From Bryobacteraceae bacterium (GTDB lineage: Bacteria; Acidobacteriota; Terriglobia; Bryobacterales; Bryobacteraceae): DNA of 64,000 nt. This document shows positions 16,887-26,041 of this stretch, piece by piece. The stretch lies in assembly GCA_019748195.1 (NCBI GenBank), contig JAIEPW010000065.1, forward strand, positions 1 through 64,000, given 5' to 3'. How positions within the stretch are numbered: position 1 is the stretch's first letter; every line of letters starts with the position of its first letter. The translations under genes were made by a program, and so were the position numbers. The notes beneath the pieces are model-generated. The model saw only the letters and a program-made list of their open reading frames with translations. It did not search any database and was not told the origin of the DNA.

Positions 16887-18875
16887 ATGGCCTCTGGCAC
16901 CGACATTCCGCGAATCTCCGCCCGGATTCCGATCCGGTCGACTCTGCCGATTCCCAAGCCGGAATACCGGAGCGGCTTTGGGCAGTGGCTGATGGGCGGC
17001 GCGACCCTTGAGGAAGGCCACGCGCATGAAGAGACGCATCCCTGGTGGAAGGTCCTCTGGCTGACGGGCGTCGATTATTTCTCGACGCTGGGATACCAGC
17101 CGGGAATCGCGCTGTTGGCCGCCGGCGCCATCTCGCCGATCGCGACCGCGCTGCTGGTAGTGGTGACGCTGCTCGGCGCGTTGCCGGTGTATGCGCAGGT
17201 AGCCAAGAGATCTTTCGCCGGGCAGGGGTCCCTGGCGATGATGGAGAATCTGCTGCACGGCTGGAAGGGCAAGCTATTTCTGCTGGTGCTGCTGGGCTTC
17301 GCCGGCACCGACTTCGTGATCACGATGACGTTGTCAGCGGCCGACGCCGCGACTCACGCGATTGAGAACCCATACCTGCACGACCACCTGGGCGAGGCCC
17401 AGATTCCCATCACTCTGATCCTGCTGGCGTTGCTGGCCGGCGTCTTTCTGGCCGGCTTCACGGAAGCGATCGGGTTGGCGATGTTCGTGGCCATTCCCTA
17501 CATCGTGCTGAACTTCGTGGTTCTGGGCAGGTGTTTCGCGGAGATCGCCAGCCACCCCGAGTATCTGCCCCGCTGGCAGGAAGCTCTGCGGGCGCAGGGG
17601 GACTGGACCAGCATCGCGATTGCCGCCGCGATCGTGTTCCCCAGGCTGGCCCTGGGGCTGAGCGGCTTTGAGACCGGGGTCACGGTGATGCCGCTGATCG
17701 ACGGAGGAGACGCGGATGAGCGCCGCAGAAGGCGCGGCGCGCTGGTTCCCTTCGGCCGCATCATCAACACTCGCAAACTTTTGGCCGCCGCGGCGATTCT
17801 GATGAGCGTGCTGCTGATCTGTTCCAGTTTTGCCACCGCGCTGTTGATCCAGCCGGCCGATTACCAGAAGGGCGGCAAAGCCGCGGGCCGCGCCATCGCG
17901 TTCCTGGCGCACCAGTTCTTCGGAGACAGTTTCGGCACCATTTACGACGTCTCCACCATTCTGATCTTGTGGTTCGCCGGCGCCTCCGCGATGGCCGGGC
18001 TGCTGCATCTGATTCCCCGGTATATGCCGCGGTTCGGCATGGCGCCGCTATGGGCGTCGCTGACGCGTCCGCTGGTGCTGGTGCTGTTCGCCATTTGCGT
18101 GATCGTGACGCTGGTCTTCCGCGCGGATGTCGAGGCGCAATCCGGCGCCTACGCAACAGGCGTGCTGGTGCTGATACTTTCGGCCGCGGTCGCGGCGGCG
18201 CTGGCGCTGGGCCGCGAGGGCAAGAAGGCGCTCAGCCGCTACTGCTGGCTGGTGGCGGTGGTGTTTGCCTACACGCTGGTGGAGAACGTGATCGAGCGAC
18301 CCGATGGCCTGATTATCGGCATGTGCTTCATCCTGCTGGTGCTGGTGGTCAGCACCATCTCGCGCTCCTTGCGCGCCACCGAAATGCGCATTCCGGGCGG
18401 CTACTTCGTGGACGAAGCTTCGTTGAACCTTGCGCGGGTGATTCAGGGCAAGAAAGTGAATCTGGTGCCGCTGCGCACCACGGACCCCGCGGCGCGCGCG
18501 CGGAAGCGCGACGAGATCCGCAAGCATTACAACATCCAAGGCCCCCTCGCTTTTCTGCATGTGAACCTGATCGACAATCGCAGCGAATTCCTGTGTCCCG
18601 TGGACGTGGAGGTGCGCGAGGAAGACGGCGACTATGTGATCGAAGTGTACGGCGCGATCGCCATCGCGAACACGATCGCCTACGTCAGCGAACTGATCGA
18701 TCCGATTTCGATTTTTCTGGGGCTGACGCGGTTGAATCTGGTGGAGCAGGCGGCCCGGTTCCTGTTCTTCGGTGAAGGCGAGACGGGATTGATGGTGTAT
18801 GCGATTTTGCTCCGCTACTGGGAGTGGACGCCGGAAGAGGACGTTCGGCCGCTGATTTTTCTGATGTCGGATTGA
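16887..18875 (+). CDS. APC-superfamily amino-acid-type transporter
   Basis: The 662-residue protein has about twelve membrane helices after a soluble N-terminal arm. The segment VDYFSTLGYQPGIALLAAGAISPIATALLVVVTLLGALPVYAQ, at about residues 55-98, is helix 1 and 2 of an APC-type permease, with the GY..G break of the fold. A C-terminal soluble domain of about 170 residues (from ATEMRIPGGYFVDE to the end) is longer than in classic amino-acid permeases and contains NLVPLRTTDP and FLCPVDVEVREEDGDY. It may regulate transport. Substrate is unknown. ATG 16887 is used; GTG 16881 in the same frame is possible. It stands 26 bases after the DinB gene. Confidence 0.8.
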   Translation: MASGTDIPRISARIPIRSTLPIPKPEYRSGFGQWLMGGATLEEGHAHEETHPWWKVLWLTGVDYFSTLGYQPGIALLAAGAISPIATALLVVVTLLGALPVYAQVAKRSFAGQGSLAMMENLLHGWKGKLFLLVLLGFAGTDFVITMTLSAADAATHAIENPYLHDHLGEAQIPITLILLALLAGVFLAGFTEAIGLAMFVAIPYIVLNFVVLGRCFAEIASHPEYLPRWQEALRAQGDWTSIAIAAAIVFPRLALGLSGFETGVTVMPLIDGGDADERRRRRGALVPFGRIINTRKLLAAAAILMSVLLICSSFATALLIQPADYQKGGKAAGRAIAFLAHQFFGDSFGTIYDVSTILILWFAGASAMAGLLHLIPRYMPRFGMAPLWASLTRPLVLVLFAICVIVTLVFRADVEAQSGAYATGVLVLILSAAVAAALALGREGKKALSRYCWLVAVVFAYTLVENVIERPDGLIIGMCFILLVLVVSTISRSLRATEMRIPGGYFVDEASLNLARVIQGKKVNLVPLRTTDPAARARKRDEIRKHYNIQGPLAFLHVNLIDNRSEFLCPVDVEVREEDGDYVIEVYGAIAIANTIAYVSELIDPISIFLGLTRLNLVEQAARFLFFGEGETGLMVYAILLRYWEWTPEEDVRPLIFLMSD

Positions 18876-18903
18876 CGCTCTGGTTCGCGGGACCAAAAGG
18901 AAA

Positions 18904-18929
18904 CGGCCCAGACCGGGAAATCTGGGCCG
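18904..18929 (-). terminator. Terminator between the APC transporter and the HtrA-type protease
   Basis: A 9-bp stem CGGCCCAGA / TCTGGGCCG with an 8-base loop lies between the two convergent genes. On the minus strand it is followed by TTTCCTTTTGG, so it suits the end of the protease transcript best. Confidence 0.65.
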
Positions 18930-18950
18930 CCGAGCGATCTCGAACAGCGT

Positions 18951-20567
18951 TTACTGCGTGGGCAAGGTGCCCGAAAGGTACAGCGTTTGCGGTTGCGGAG
19001 CGCGGACGCCGCCGCGGAGTGCGATGGCCGGGCCGCGGCGCAGCACGCGGAAAGCGACCGCGTCGCCGGGCTTCAGCGTGCCCTGGATGTTTTTCACATC
19101 GTCGATGGAGTTCACCGGCTGGCGGTTCACCGACAGGATGATGTCGCGATCCACCAGGCCGATGTCCTCGGCGAAGGAGTTCTCCTCGACGCGGGTCACG
19201 GCGACGCCGCGCTTGTCGGGGGTCAATTCCCGCTCCTCGTCGTTCAGCGTGCGGATGCTGATTCCGAACTTGGCCTGAGTACTGGAGGGCTGAATTTCCT
19301 CGCCCTCGGGCACGATACCCCGGCCGCCGGAGACGCGTGGATCGTCGGCGAACACCTCCCGGCGATCCATGATGGTGACCTTGAAGTCCATTTTCTTGCC
19401 GGCTCGATCCACGGTGACGTTGGCTTCGGAGCCGATGGGGAGGTCCGCGACGCGGCTCACCAGGTCATCGCCGTTGCGGATGGCCTTGCCGTTGAGGGCG
19501 ATCACGAGGTCTTCCACCTTGATTCCAGCCTTATCGGCGGGCCCGCCCTTCTTCACTTCGTTCACCAGGACGCCGCCAGTCTGGCCGAGCGCCTTCAGGA
19601 CTTCCGGCTTTTCATCGCGCTGCCAGGAGATGCCGATGGAGCCGCGGCGGACCTGGCCGTGCTTGATGATGTCGTTGTACACGCGCACCGCCATGTTCAC
19701 TGGCAGCGCGAAGCCGACGCCCTGCGATCCGCCGTTCTGGGTGGCGATCATGGTGTTGACGCCGATCACCTCCCCGCGGATATTCAGCAGCGGACCGCCG
19801 GAGTTGCCGGGGTTGATGGCGGCGTCGGTCTGGATAAAACGCTGGAATTGCTGCGCGCCGATATCGCGGCCGGTCGCTGAGATGATGCCGGCCGTTACCG
19901 AGGCTTCCAAGCCGAACGGAGAGCCGATGGCCACGGCCCAATCGCCCACCTGCACGGCGTCGGAGTTGCCGATGGTGACGGGCGTCAGGGGCGACTTGGG
20001 GTCGATCTTGATGACCGCGAGATCCGTCTCCGGATCGACGCCGATCACGCGGGCGCGGTATTCAAGGGGATCGGTGTGCATTTTCACCTTGATTCGATCC
20101 GCGCCTTCGACGACATGATTGTTGGTGATGATGTAGCCGTTGCGGTCCACGATGAACCCGGTGCCGCCCTGCTCCCGCTTGAAGGCGCGGGGAGGAACGG
20201 GAATCGGCGCGCCGCCGCGGCCCTGCGGATTGTCACGGAAGAAGCGCCGGAACAGGTCCGCGCCTTCTTCCTCATCCTCTTCGGCCGGGGGCTGCGCGCC
20301 GGCGCCGCGGCGCGATTGCGAAGTCCGCCCGTTGATCTCCGCCGTGATGTTCACCACCGACGGGTCCAGTTTCTGAGCCAGCTTGGTGAACTCATTGCCC
20401 ACCTGCGTCGCCGCCGGCACCACCAGCGGAGTCGCATCCGGCGCGGCCTGCTGATTTTTGTTCGCGGCGTTGACGCCGGTGTTGAACAGCGTGCCGATCA
20501 CGATACCCACAGACAGCGTGAAGAGCAATAATGCGATTGGCAATAATCTGCGTTCCGAGAACTTCAT
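18951..20567 (-). CDS. DegP/DegQ (HtrA)-type serine protease
   Basis: The 538-residue protein has a signal/anchor helix (LLPIALLLFTLSVGIVIGTLF), a trypsin-like domain and two PDZ domains. The catalytic triad is visible: His in NNHVVEGADR (about residue 151), Asp in ETDLAVIKID (about 182), Ser in NPGNSGGPLL (about 256). PDZ1 starts near SIGISWQRD and includes GPADKAGIKVEDLVIALNGK; PDZ2 ends with PVNSIDDVKNIQGTLKPGD. It degrades or refolds damaged envelope proteins. A -10-like TATAAT lies at 20608-20613 and AAGGAAG precedes the ATG. A terminator follows the gene. Confidence 0.92.
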   Translation of the reverse strand: MKFSERRLLPIALLLFTLSVGIVIGTLFNTGVNAANKNQQAAPDATPLVVPAATQVGNEFTKLAQKLDPSVVNITAEINGRTSQSRRGAGAQPPAEEDEEEGADLFRRFFRDNPQGRGGAPIPVPPRAFKREQGGTGFIVDRNGYIITNNHVVEGADRIKVKMHTDPLEYRARVIGVDPETDLAVIKIDPKSPLTPVTIGNSDAVQVGDWAVAIGSPFGLEASVTAGIISATGRDIGAQQFQRFIQTDAAINPGNSGGPLLNIRGEVIGVNTMIATQNGGSQGVGFALPVNMAVRVYNDIIKHGQVRRGSIGISWQRDEKPEVLKALGQTGGVLVNEVKKGGPADKAGIKVEDLVIALNGKAIRNGDDLVSRVADLPIGSEANVTVDRAGKKMDFKVTIMDRREVFADDPRVSGGRGIVPEGEEIQPSSTQAKFGISIRTLNDEERELTPDKRGVAVTRVEENSFAEDIGLVDRDIILSVNRQPVNSIDDVKNIQGTLKPGDAVAFRVLRRGPAIALRGGVRAPQPQTLYLSGTLPTQ

Positions 20568-20607
20568 AGCTTCCTTGTATTTCCTCTATCGGCCGGGATC
20601 CATTTCG

Positions 20608-20613
20608 ATTATA
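20608..20613 (-). promoter_or_regulatory. Probable -10 element of the HtrA-type protease gene
   Basis: TATAAT on the minus strand stands about 40 bases before the ATG, in the short gap after the DMT gene. A GTGAAC about 17 bases upstream could serve as a weak -35. Confidence 0.45.
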
Positions 20614-20650
20614 TGCGGATCCTCGCCTCCGTTCACCTGATTCGAAAGGT

Positions 20651-21538
20651 CTACCCCGATGGATGCCCGGCCCCCACGCCGGGTTTCAATTCCACCAGCA
20701 AAACACCTGCCAGAATCAACACCGCTCCCAATGACGCTCTCGCCGATAACGTCTCCCCGGTCAACACATACGAGGTCAGCCAGGCGAACAGGGGTTCGGT
20801 GGAGAAAATCAGGGCTGCCCGGGTGGGGCCGGTGTACTTCTGCGCCCAGCTTTGTACCGCGAAGGCTAGCGCGGTGGCCAGCGCGCTGGTGATCCCAAGC
20901 GCCAACGCCACCGTGTAAGTCCAACTGATTCTTGGAGTTTCCAGCCACCAGAACACCATCCAACCGATCCCGGCTCCGGTCGCGACCTGAAACAAGCTCA
21001 GCCGCGCCGCATTCGACCTGGGGGCAAACCGGCCCACCAAAAGCAATTGCATCGCATAAGGTATCGCGCACGCCGCCACCAGCAGATCGCCCTGGGAGAA
21101 ACGGAACCCCGACTCCGGAAGCGTCAACAAAGCCATTCCGGCTGTGGCCACCGCCACACCGAACCACTCCGCCGCCCCGGGTCTGATCGAATAGACGATG
21201 GACCCGAGCAAAGGTACCAGCACCACGTAAAGCGCGGTGAGGAACCCCGCCTTGGCCGGAGTGGTCAGCTTCAGCCCGAATGTCTGTGTGATGTAGCCGG
21301 TGAACAGGAAGAACCCGATCTGAATACCGGGCCAGACGTCGCTGCGCCAGTTCCCGCTCCAGGCGTGGCGGCGGAAGAAGAGAAGGAGAAACACGCTGGC
21401 CAAGGTGAACCGGAGGGTCAGGAAAAGCAGAACCGAGACGTCAGTCAGGGCTGATTTGACGATAACGAACGTTGAGCCCCACACGGCCGACACGCCCAGC
21501 AGGGCGAGAGCGGCCTGCCAGCGGGTTTTGGGGGTCAA
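20651..21538 (-). CDS. EamA/DMT-superfamily transporter
   Basis: The 295-residue protein has about ten membrane helices in two EamA halves. The opening WQAALALLGVSAVWGSTFVIVKSAL and the motif FTLASVFLLLFF are typical of the drug/metabolite transporter superfamily; the second half includes RAALIFSTEPLFAWLTSYVLTGETLS, the conserved EamA end. It probably exports a small metabolite; the substrate is unknown. No ATG lies before the first helix. The best start is TTG at 21538, which overlaps the stop of the M20 peptidase gene by four bases (TTGA), with GGAG upstream. The two are therefore probably translated in a coupled way. Confidence 0.82.
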   Translation of the reverse strand: MTPKTRWQAALALLGVSAVWGSTFVIVKSALTDVSVLLFLTLRFTLASVFLLLFFRRHAWSGNWRSDVWPGIQIGFFLFTGYITQTFGLKLTTPAKAGFLTALYVVLVPLLGSIVYSIRPGAAEWFGVAVATAGMALLTLPESGFRFSQGDLLVAACAIPYAMQLLLVGRFAPRSNAARLSLFQVATGAGIGWMVFWWLETPRISWTYTVALALGITSALATALAFAVQSWAQKYTGPTRAALIFSTEPLFAWLTSYVLTGETLSARASLGAVLILAGVLLVELKPGVGAGHPSG

Positions 21539-22770
21539 TGGCTGAGAATCTCCGGATCGCGCGTCAAAAGCGAGAGCAGCATCAGCACGCGGCGCAATCC
21601 CAGCTCGCGGCCCTCCGCATGGAACCACTCCTCCGTAGTGTGGGCTCCGCCGCCCTGCCCGCCGGCGCCGATGGAAACGGCGGGAACTCCCAGGGAGAGC
21701 GGAATATTCGCGTCGGTGGAAGAACAATCCGTCTGGGATCGAATGCCGAGGTGCTGGTCGACGGCGAGCAGATGCCGCAAGAGAGGTGAGTTGTCGGACA
21801 GGCGTCCGGCGGGCCGCGAGCCCAATTCCTTGATTCGCGCCGACAGCCTGGCGCCCGCGGCTCGCGCGTTCTCCACCTCCAGCGCCTGCTCGACCGCCGC
21901 GGACAGCGCGGCGGTGAGTTCGTCCAGGGTTTCCGGGCTTTCCGAGCGAAGATCGACTTTGGCGCGGGCGCTGGCCGGAATGGAAGTGATGCTGGACCCG
22001 CCGTCGATCACGCCGAAGTTGTACGAGCTCCGGCAAGTGCCGTTAGCCGAACGCCGGTTGTCGCAGTACAGGGTAATGGCCCGGCTGAGGGCATGAACCG
22101 GATTGGCCGCGCCATGATCGCTCCAACTGTGCCCGCCGGGGCCGTTCAGGGAGACATCGAAGCGGCGGCTGGCGAGAGCGCGGCAGGTGATGTGATCGGT
22201 GGCCGGACCGTCGAGAACCACGAAGGCCTGGATACGAGGTCCGCCGGGACGGCAGAGATAACGCATGCCGGAGAGGTTGCCTTCGCCCTCTTCCCCGACG
22301 TTGGCGATCAGCATCAACCTGCCGGGCGTCTCCTCGAACAGCGAGAATCTCGAGGCCGCCGCCGCGATCGCCAGCAGGCCGGCCAACCCCGCGCCGTTGT
22401 CCGAGACCCCCGGTCCGTGCAGAGACCCGTCGGGATTCTGCCGGATTTCTTCCGGGGATCGCGGCGCGAGCACGGTGTCCAGGTGAGCCGTGAGCGCCAC
22501 CGCCGGGCGATCCTCCTCCCCGGAGCGGGTAGCAATGACATTGCCGGCGCGATCGGTTTTCGCTTCCCAACCAAGCGCCAGCAGTTGCTCCGCGATCCAG
22601 GCGGCCCGCTTCTCCTCGAAGAACGTGGGGGCCGCAATGCGGCACAGCTTCAGGTGGCGATCCTGAATCCACTGCCGCTCCCGCGCGAACCACTGCCCGG
22701 CGTTCCGGATTGCGGGAAGCTCGGCCAACGCTCGCGGAGATAAGGCGGCAAGCTGCTGCTGTTTCGCCAT
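21535..22770 (-). CDS. M20-family metallopeptidase
   Basis: The 411-residue protein matches the M20/M25/M40 di-zinc peptidases (relatives include peptidase T and ArgE/DapE). The first metal motif is ALTAHLDTV, with His96 and catalytic Asp98. The bridging Asp is in GPGVSDNGAGLAGLL and the Glu pair in ANVGEEGEGNL. A dimerisation-type domain lies in the middle (GGHSWSDHGAANPVHALSRAI). No signal peptide is seen, so it acts in the cytoplasm, on a peptide or N-acylated amino acid. The neighbour DMT exporter is coupled to it and may export the product. It is divergent from the kinase gene. Confidence 0.87.
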   Translation of the reverse strand: MAKQQQLAALSPRALAELPAIRNAGQWFARERQWIQDRHLKLCRIAAPTFFEEKRAAWIAEQLLALGWEAKTDRAGNVIATRSGEEDRPAVALTAHLDTVLAPRSPEEIRQNPDGSLHGPGVSDNGAGLAGLLAIAAAASRFSLFEETPGRLMLIANVGEEGEGNLSGMRYLCRPGGPRIQAFVVLDGPATDHITCRALASRRFDVSLNGPGGHSWSDHGAANPVHALSRAITLYCDNRRSANGTCRSSYNFGVIDGGSSITSIPASARAKVDLRSESPETLDELTAALSAAVEQALEVENARAAGARLSARIKELGSRPAGRLSDNSPLLRHLLAVDQHLGIRSQTDCSSTDANIPLSLGVPAVSIGAGGQGGGAHTTEEWFHAEGRELGLRRVLMLLSLLTRDPEILSH

Positions 22771-22956
22771 CTTCTGTCAGTGTGACATGCCCTTCGAAGG
22801 ACGGTGCGCGGAGCGGACTGAATATCCTCGCCGCACGTTGGCGCCACGCCCGTCCCAGCGTCCGTAAATGTGGAACAGATGGGCCCGAAGCCGTTCAAAA
22901 ACAGCGTGTTTCGAGAGTCCCATGTGATACCATGCAAGTCTCATCTGTCCGGCCGG

Positions 22957-25900
22957 ATGGGGAGAAGCTTGTCCACGGAAATGGAACCAGCGGCATCATC
23001 GGTAAAGTGTCCGAATTGCGACCACAGCAACCCGTTGGGGGTGCCCCGTTGTTCGATCTGCGACAGTGCGATCGATTCCGCCGCTGAGCGCGGCAACGCC
23101 AGCATTTTCGAAACGATCGCGGTGGACGCCACCGCCGCGGATACGCCGCGCGCGGAGGGCTCCGGCGAGTCGCGAATTCTGACTCCCGGCTCAACTCTGG
23201 TGGGCCGGTACGAAATCCTCAAGTTGTTGGGCGAAGGCGGCATGGGCGCGGTCTACAAGGCGCAGGACCGGGAGCTGGGCCGCCTGGTGGCGCTGAAGGT
23301 AATACGCCCCGAGTTGGGCAATAATCCGAAGATCCTGGAACGGTTCAAGCAGGAGTTGATTCTGTCCCGGCAGATCGGCCACCGGAACGTGATCCGGATT
23401 TTCGATCTCGGGGTCGAGGATCGGGTGAAGTTCATCACGATGGAATACATCGAGGGCGAGGACTTGTCCTCGCTGCTCGAGAAGCGGCGGTTCACCGTCG
23501 GGGAAACGGTCCATGTGATCCGGCAGGTCTGCCTGGCGCTGGATGCCGCGCACAGTGAAGGCATCGTACATCGCGACCTGAAGCCGCAGAACATCATGAC
23601 GAATCCGGAAGGCCGGATCTGGGTGATGGATTTCGGGCTGGCCCGCAACCTGGAAGACCAGGGCATGACCCAGAGCGGCATGATCCTGGGCACACCCGCG
23701 TACATGTCTCCCGAGCAGGCCAAGGGCGAGCGCGCGGATCACCGGGCAGACCTGTTCGCGCTCGGCGTCATGATGTACGAAATGCTGACGGGGACCGTGC
23801 CGTACAAGGCGGAAACGGTGCTGGCGAGCCTGTTGAAGCGTGTTCAGGAAGTTCCGCGCACCCCGATCGAGCTTTCTCCGGATGTACCGCCCGCGCTGAG
23901 CGAAATTGTGATGCGTTGCCTCGCCATCGACCTGAAGGAACGGTATCAATCGGCGAGCGAGGTTGTGGCCGACCTGGACGAGTTTCTGGGCAGCGATCCG
24001 AATCTAAGCCGTTCGGACCGCCCGGTGCAAACCTCGGCGAGCACCAGCGCGCGGCGGCAGTCGATCGCGGTTTCGATGGCGGCCATCCCCGCGCCCCCGG
24101 CGCCACCCCCTGACTTGCCTCCGTCGCCCCGGGCCGTGGACCGCCGGAAGTGGATCGCCGTCGCGGCGGCGGCACTGGCCATCGCAGGCGGGGCCGGTTA
24201 CTGGCTGTTGCGCGACTCCGGCCCCGCGGGGCCGGGCGGGCCTTCGAAACCGGTAACTCTTCTGGTTGCCGACTTCCAGAACGATACCGGCGACAGCGTG
24301 TTTGACGGTGCGCTGGAACCGACGTTCGGCTTCGCGCTGGAAGGCGCGAACTTCATTTCGAACTACAGCCGCGCGGCGGCCATGCGCACCGCGGCGCAAT
24401 TGAAGCCCGGAATCACCCGGCTGGATGAAGAGGTCAGCCGCCTGGTGGCAGTCCGCGAAGGGGTGAGCGCGGTGGTGGCCGGATCCATCCGCAAGGACGG
24501 AGACAATTTCCGGCTGACGGCGCGGGTGATCGACTCGGTAACCGGTACGGAACTCGCGCGCGCCGAGGAGTCCGCGTCCGGCAAGGACAAGATTCTGCCT
24601 TTGACGGGCAAACTGGCCGGCGCCGTGCGCAAAGCGCTGGGCGATCAGACTCCGCAGTCCGTGCAGTTGGCGGCCGCCGAGACGTTTACGGCGGCATCGC
24701 TTGAAGCCGCGCAGGCGTATTCGCGCGCGCAGGATGCACGGTTCGCCGGCAAGACCGAGGAAGCGATCCGGCTGTATCAGGAAGCTGTGAAGCTGGATCC
24801 GAATCTTGGAAGCGCACTCTACGGATTGGCCGTAACTTACTCCAGTTTTGAGCGGAACGAAGCGAATCGCTACTACGAACTGGCGATGTCCAAGATCAAC
24901 CGTCTGAGCGATCGCGAGAAGTACCGGCTGCGCGGGGGCTACTACCTGACGCAACTGAATCATCAGAAAGCGCTGGATGAGTTCACGGAATTGACGCGCC
25001 TGTATCCCGCCGATTTCTCCGGCCTCAGCAATCTTGCGTACGTGTACTATCAGCGCCGGGAGATGCGCAAGGCGCTGGAGGAAGGCCGCAAGGCATTGGA
25101 TGTCTATCCCAAGTATTCGCTGGCGCGCAGCAACTGCGCCATGTTTGCGATGTACTCGGGCGACCTGGACGCCGCGGAGAAGGAAGCGTCGGCCGTGGTG
25201 GAGGCGAATCCCCGGTATCTGAAGGGGTACGACACGCTGGCGCTGGCTCGCCTGGCGGCGGGTCAACCGGCTAAGGCGATCGAAATTTACGGGCGGATGC
25301 AGGCCGTGGACGCGCGCGGCGCGTCACTGGGAGCGATGGGACTGGCGGATGTCGCGCTGTACCAGGGCCGCGTGGGGGAAGCGATCGCGATTCTAAGCAA
25401 GGCGATCGCCGAGGACGAGGCCAATAAGTACGTGGCCGGCGTCGCCAAGAAGACGGCGGCGCTCGGCTCCGCGCACTTGCTGGCAGGCAATACAGCCGCG
25501 GCTGTCAGCGCGTTCCGCAGGGCGGTGGAACTGCGCAAGGAAGAGATGGTGTTGTACACCAGCGCGGTGGGGCTGATTGAGGCGGGCCAGGCGGCGGAGG
25601 CGATGAAGATCGCCAAACTGCTGTCGGAGCGGCTGGAAAGCGATCCGCGGATCTACGCCAAGCTGATCGAAGGCGAAGCGGAGCTGAAGCGAGGGCGCTA
25701 CCGCGAAGCGCTGGCTCTGTTCGAAGCCGCGCAGAAACTCACCGATACATGGCTGGGACGCTTCTCCATGGGCCGCGCCTACCTGGCGATGGGTAATTTC
25801 GCGGAAGCAGATTCCGAATTCGACAAATGCCTGAAGCGCAAGGGTGAAGCCACGGGATTGTTCCTGGATGAAGTGCAGACCTACCACTACTTCCCGCCCG

Positions 25901-26037
25901 TGCTGTACTACATCGGACGCACGCAGGAAGGCTTGAAGAGCAGCGGCGCCGCGGACTCGTACCGGGCGTTCCTGGCGCTCAGGCCGGACTCGACGGAGCC
26001 CATGGTTCTTGACGCGCGCAAGCGCCTCAAGAAGTAA
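22957..26037 (+). CDS. Ser/Thr protein kinase with zinc ribbon, membrane helix and TPR repeats
   Basis: The 1026-residue protein begins with a zinc ribbon (CPNC at 17-20 and CSIC at about 31-34). A Pkn2-type kinase follows (about 81-345): glycine loop LGEGGMGAVYKA, Lys in ALKVI, HRDLKPQN near 205, then the DFG motif and APE-like SPEQ. A Pro-rich stretch leads to a membrane helix (about 398-418). Outside lies a TolB-like N-terminal domain (VADFQNDTGDSVFDGAL) and many TPR units (YSRAQDARFAGKTEEAIRLYQEAV and later). It likely phosphorylates target proteins in response to an envelope signal. The start could be ATG 22957 or 22981; neither has a strong ribosome site. The frame extends to 22870. Confidence 0.87.
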   Translation: MGRSLSTEMEPAASSVKCPNCDHSNPLGVPRCSICDSAIDSAAERGNASIFETIAVDATAADTPRAEGSGESRILTPGSTLVGRYEILKLLGEGGMGAVYKAQDRELGRLVALKVIRPELGNNPKILERFKQELILSRQIGHRNVIRIFDLGVEDRVKFITMEYIEGEDLSSLLEKRRFTVGETVHVIRQVCLALDAAHSEGIVHRDLKPQNIMTNPEGRIWVMDFGLARNLEDQGMTQSGMILGTPAYMSPEQAKGERADHRADLFALGVMMYEMLTGTVPYKAETVLASLLKRVQEVPRTPIELSPDVPPALSEIVMRCLAIDLKERYQSASEVVADLDEFLGSDPNLSRSDRPVQTSASTSARRQSIAVSMAAIPAPPAPPPDLPPSPRAVDRRKWIAVAAAALAIAGGAGYWLLRDSGPAGPGGPSKPVTLLVADFQNDTGDSVFDGALEPTFGFALEGANFISNYSRAAAMRTAAQLKPGITRLDEEVSRLVAVREGVSAVVAGSIRKDGDNFRLTARVIDSVTGTELARAEESASGKDKILPLTGKLAGAVRKALGDQTPQSVQLAAAETFTAASLEAAQAYSRAQDARFAGKTEEAIRLYQEAVKLDPNLGSALYGLAVTYSSFERNEANRYYELAMSKINRLSDREKYRLRGGYYLTQLNHQKALDEFTELTRLYPADFSGLSNLAYVYYQRREMRKALEEGRKALDVYPKYSLARSNCAMFAMYSGDLDAAEKEASAVVEANPRYLKGYDTLALARLAAGQPAKAIEIYGRMQAVDARGASLGAMGLADVALYQGRVGEAIAILSKAIAEDEANKYVAGVAKKTAALGSAHLLAGNTAAAVSAFRRAVELRKEEMVLYTSAVGLIEAGQAAEAMKIAKLLSERLESDPRIYAKLIEGEAELKRGRYREALALFEAAQKLTDTWLGRFSMGRAYLAMGNFAEADSEFDKCLKRKGEATGLFLDEVQTYHYFPPVLYYIGRTQEGLKSSGAADSYRAFLALRPDSTEPMVLDARKRLKK

Positions 26038-26041
26038 CCGG

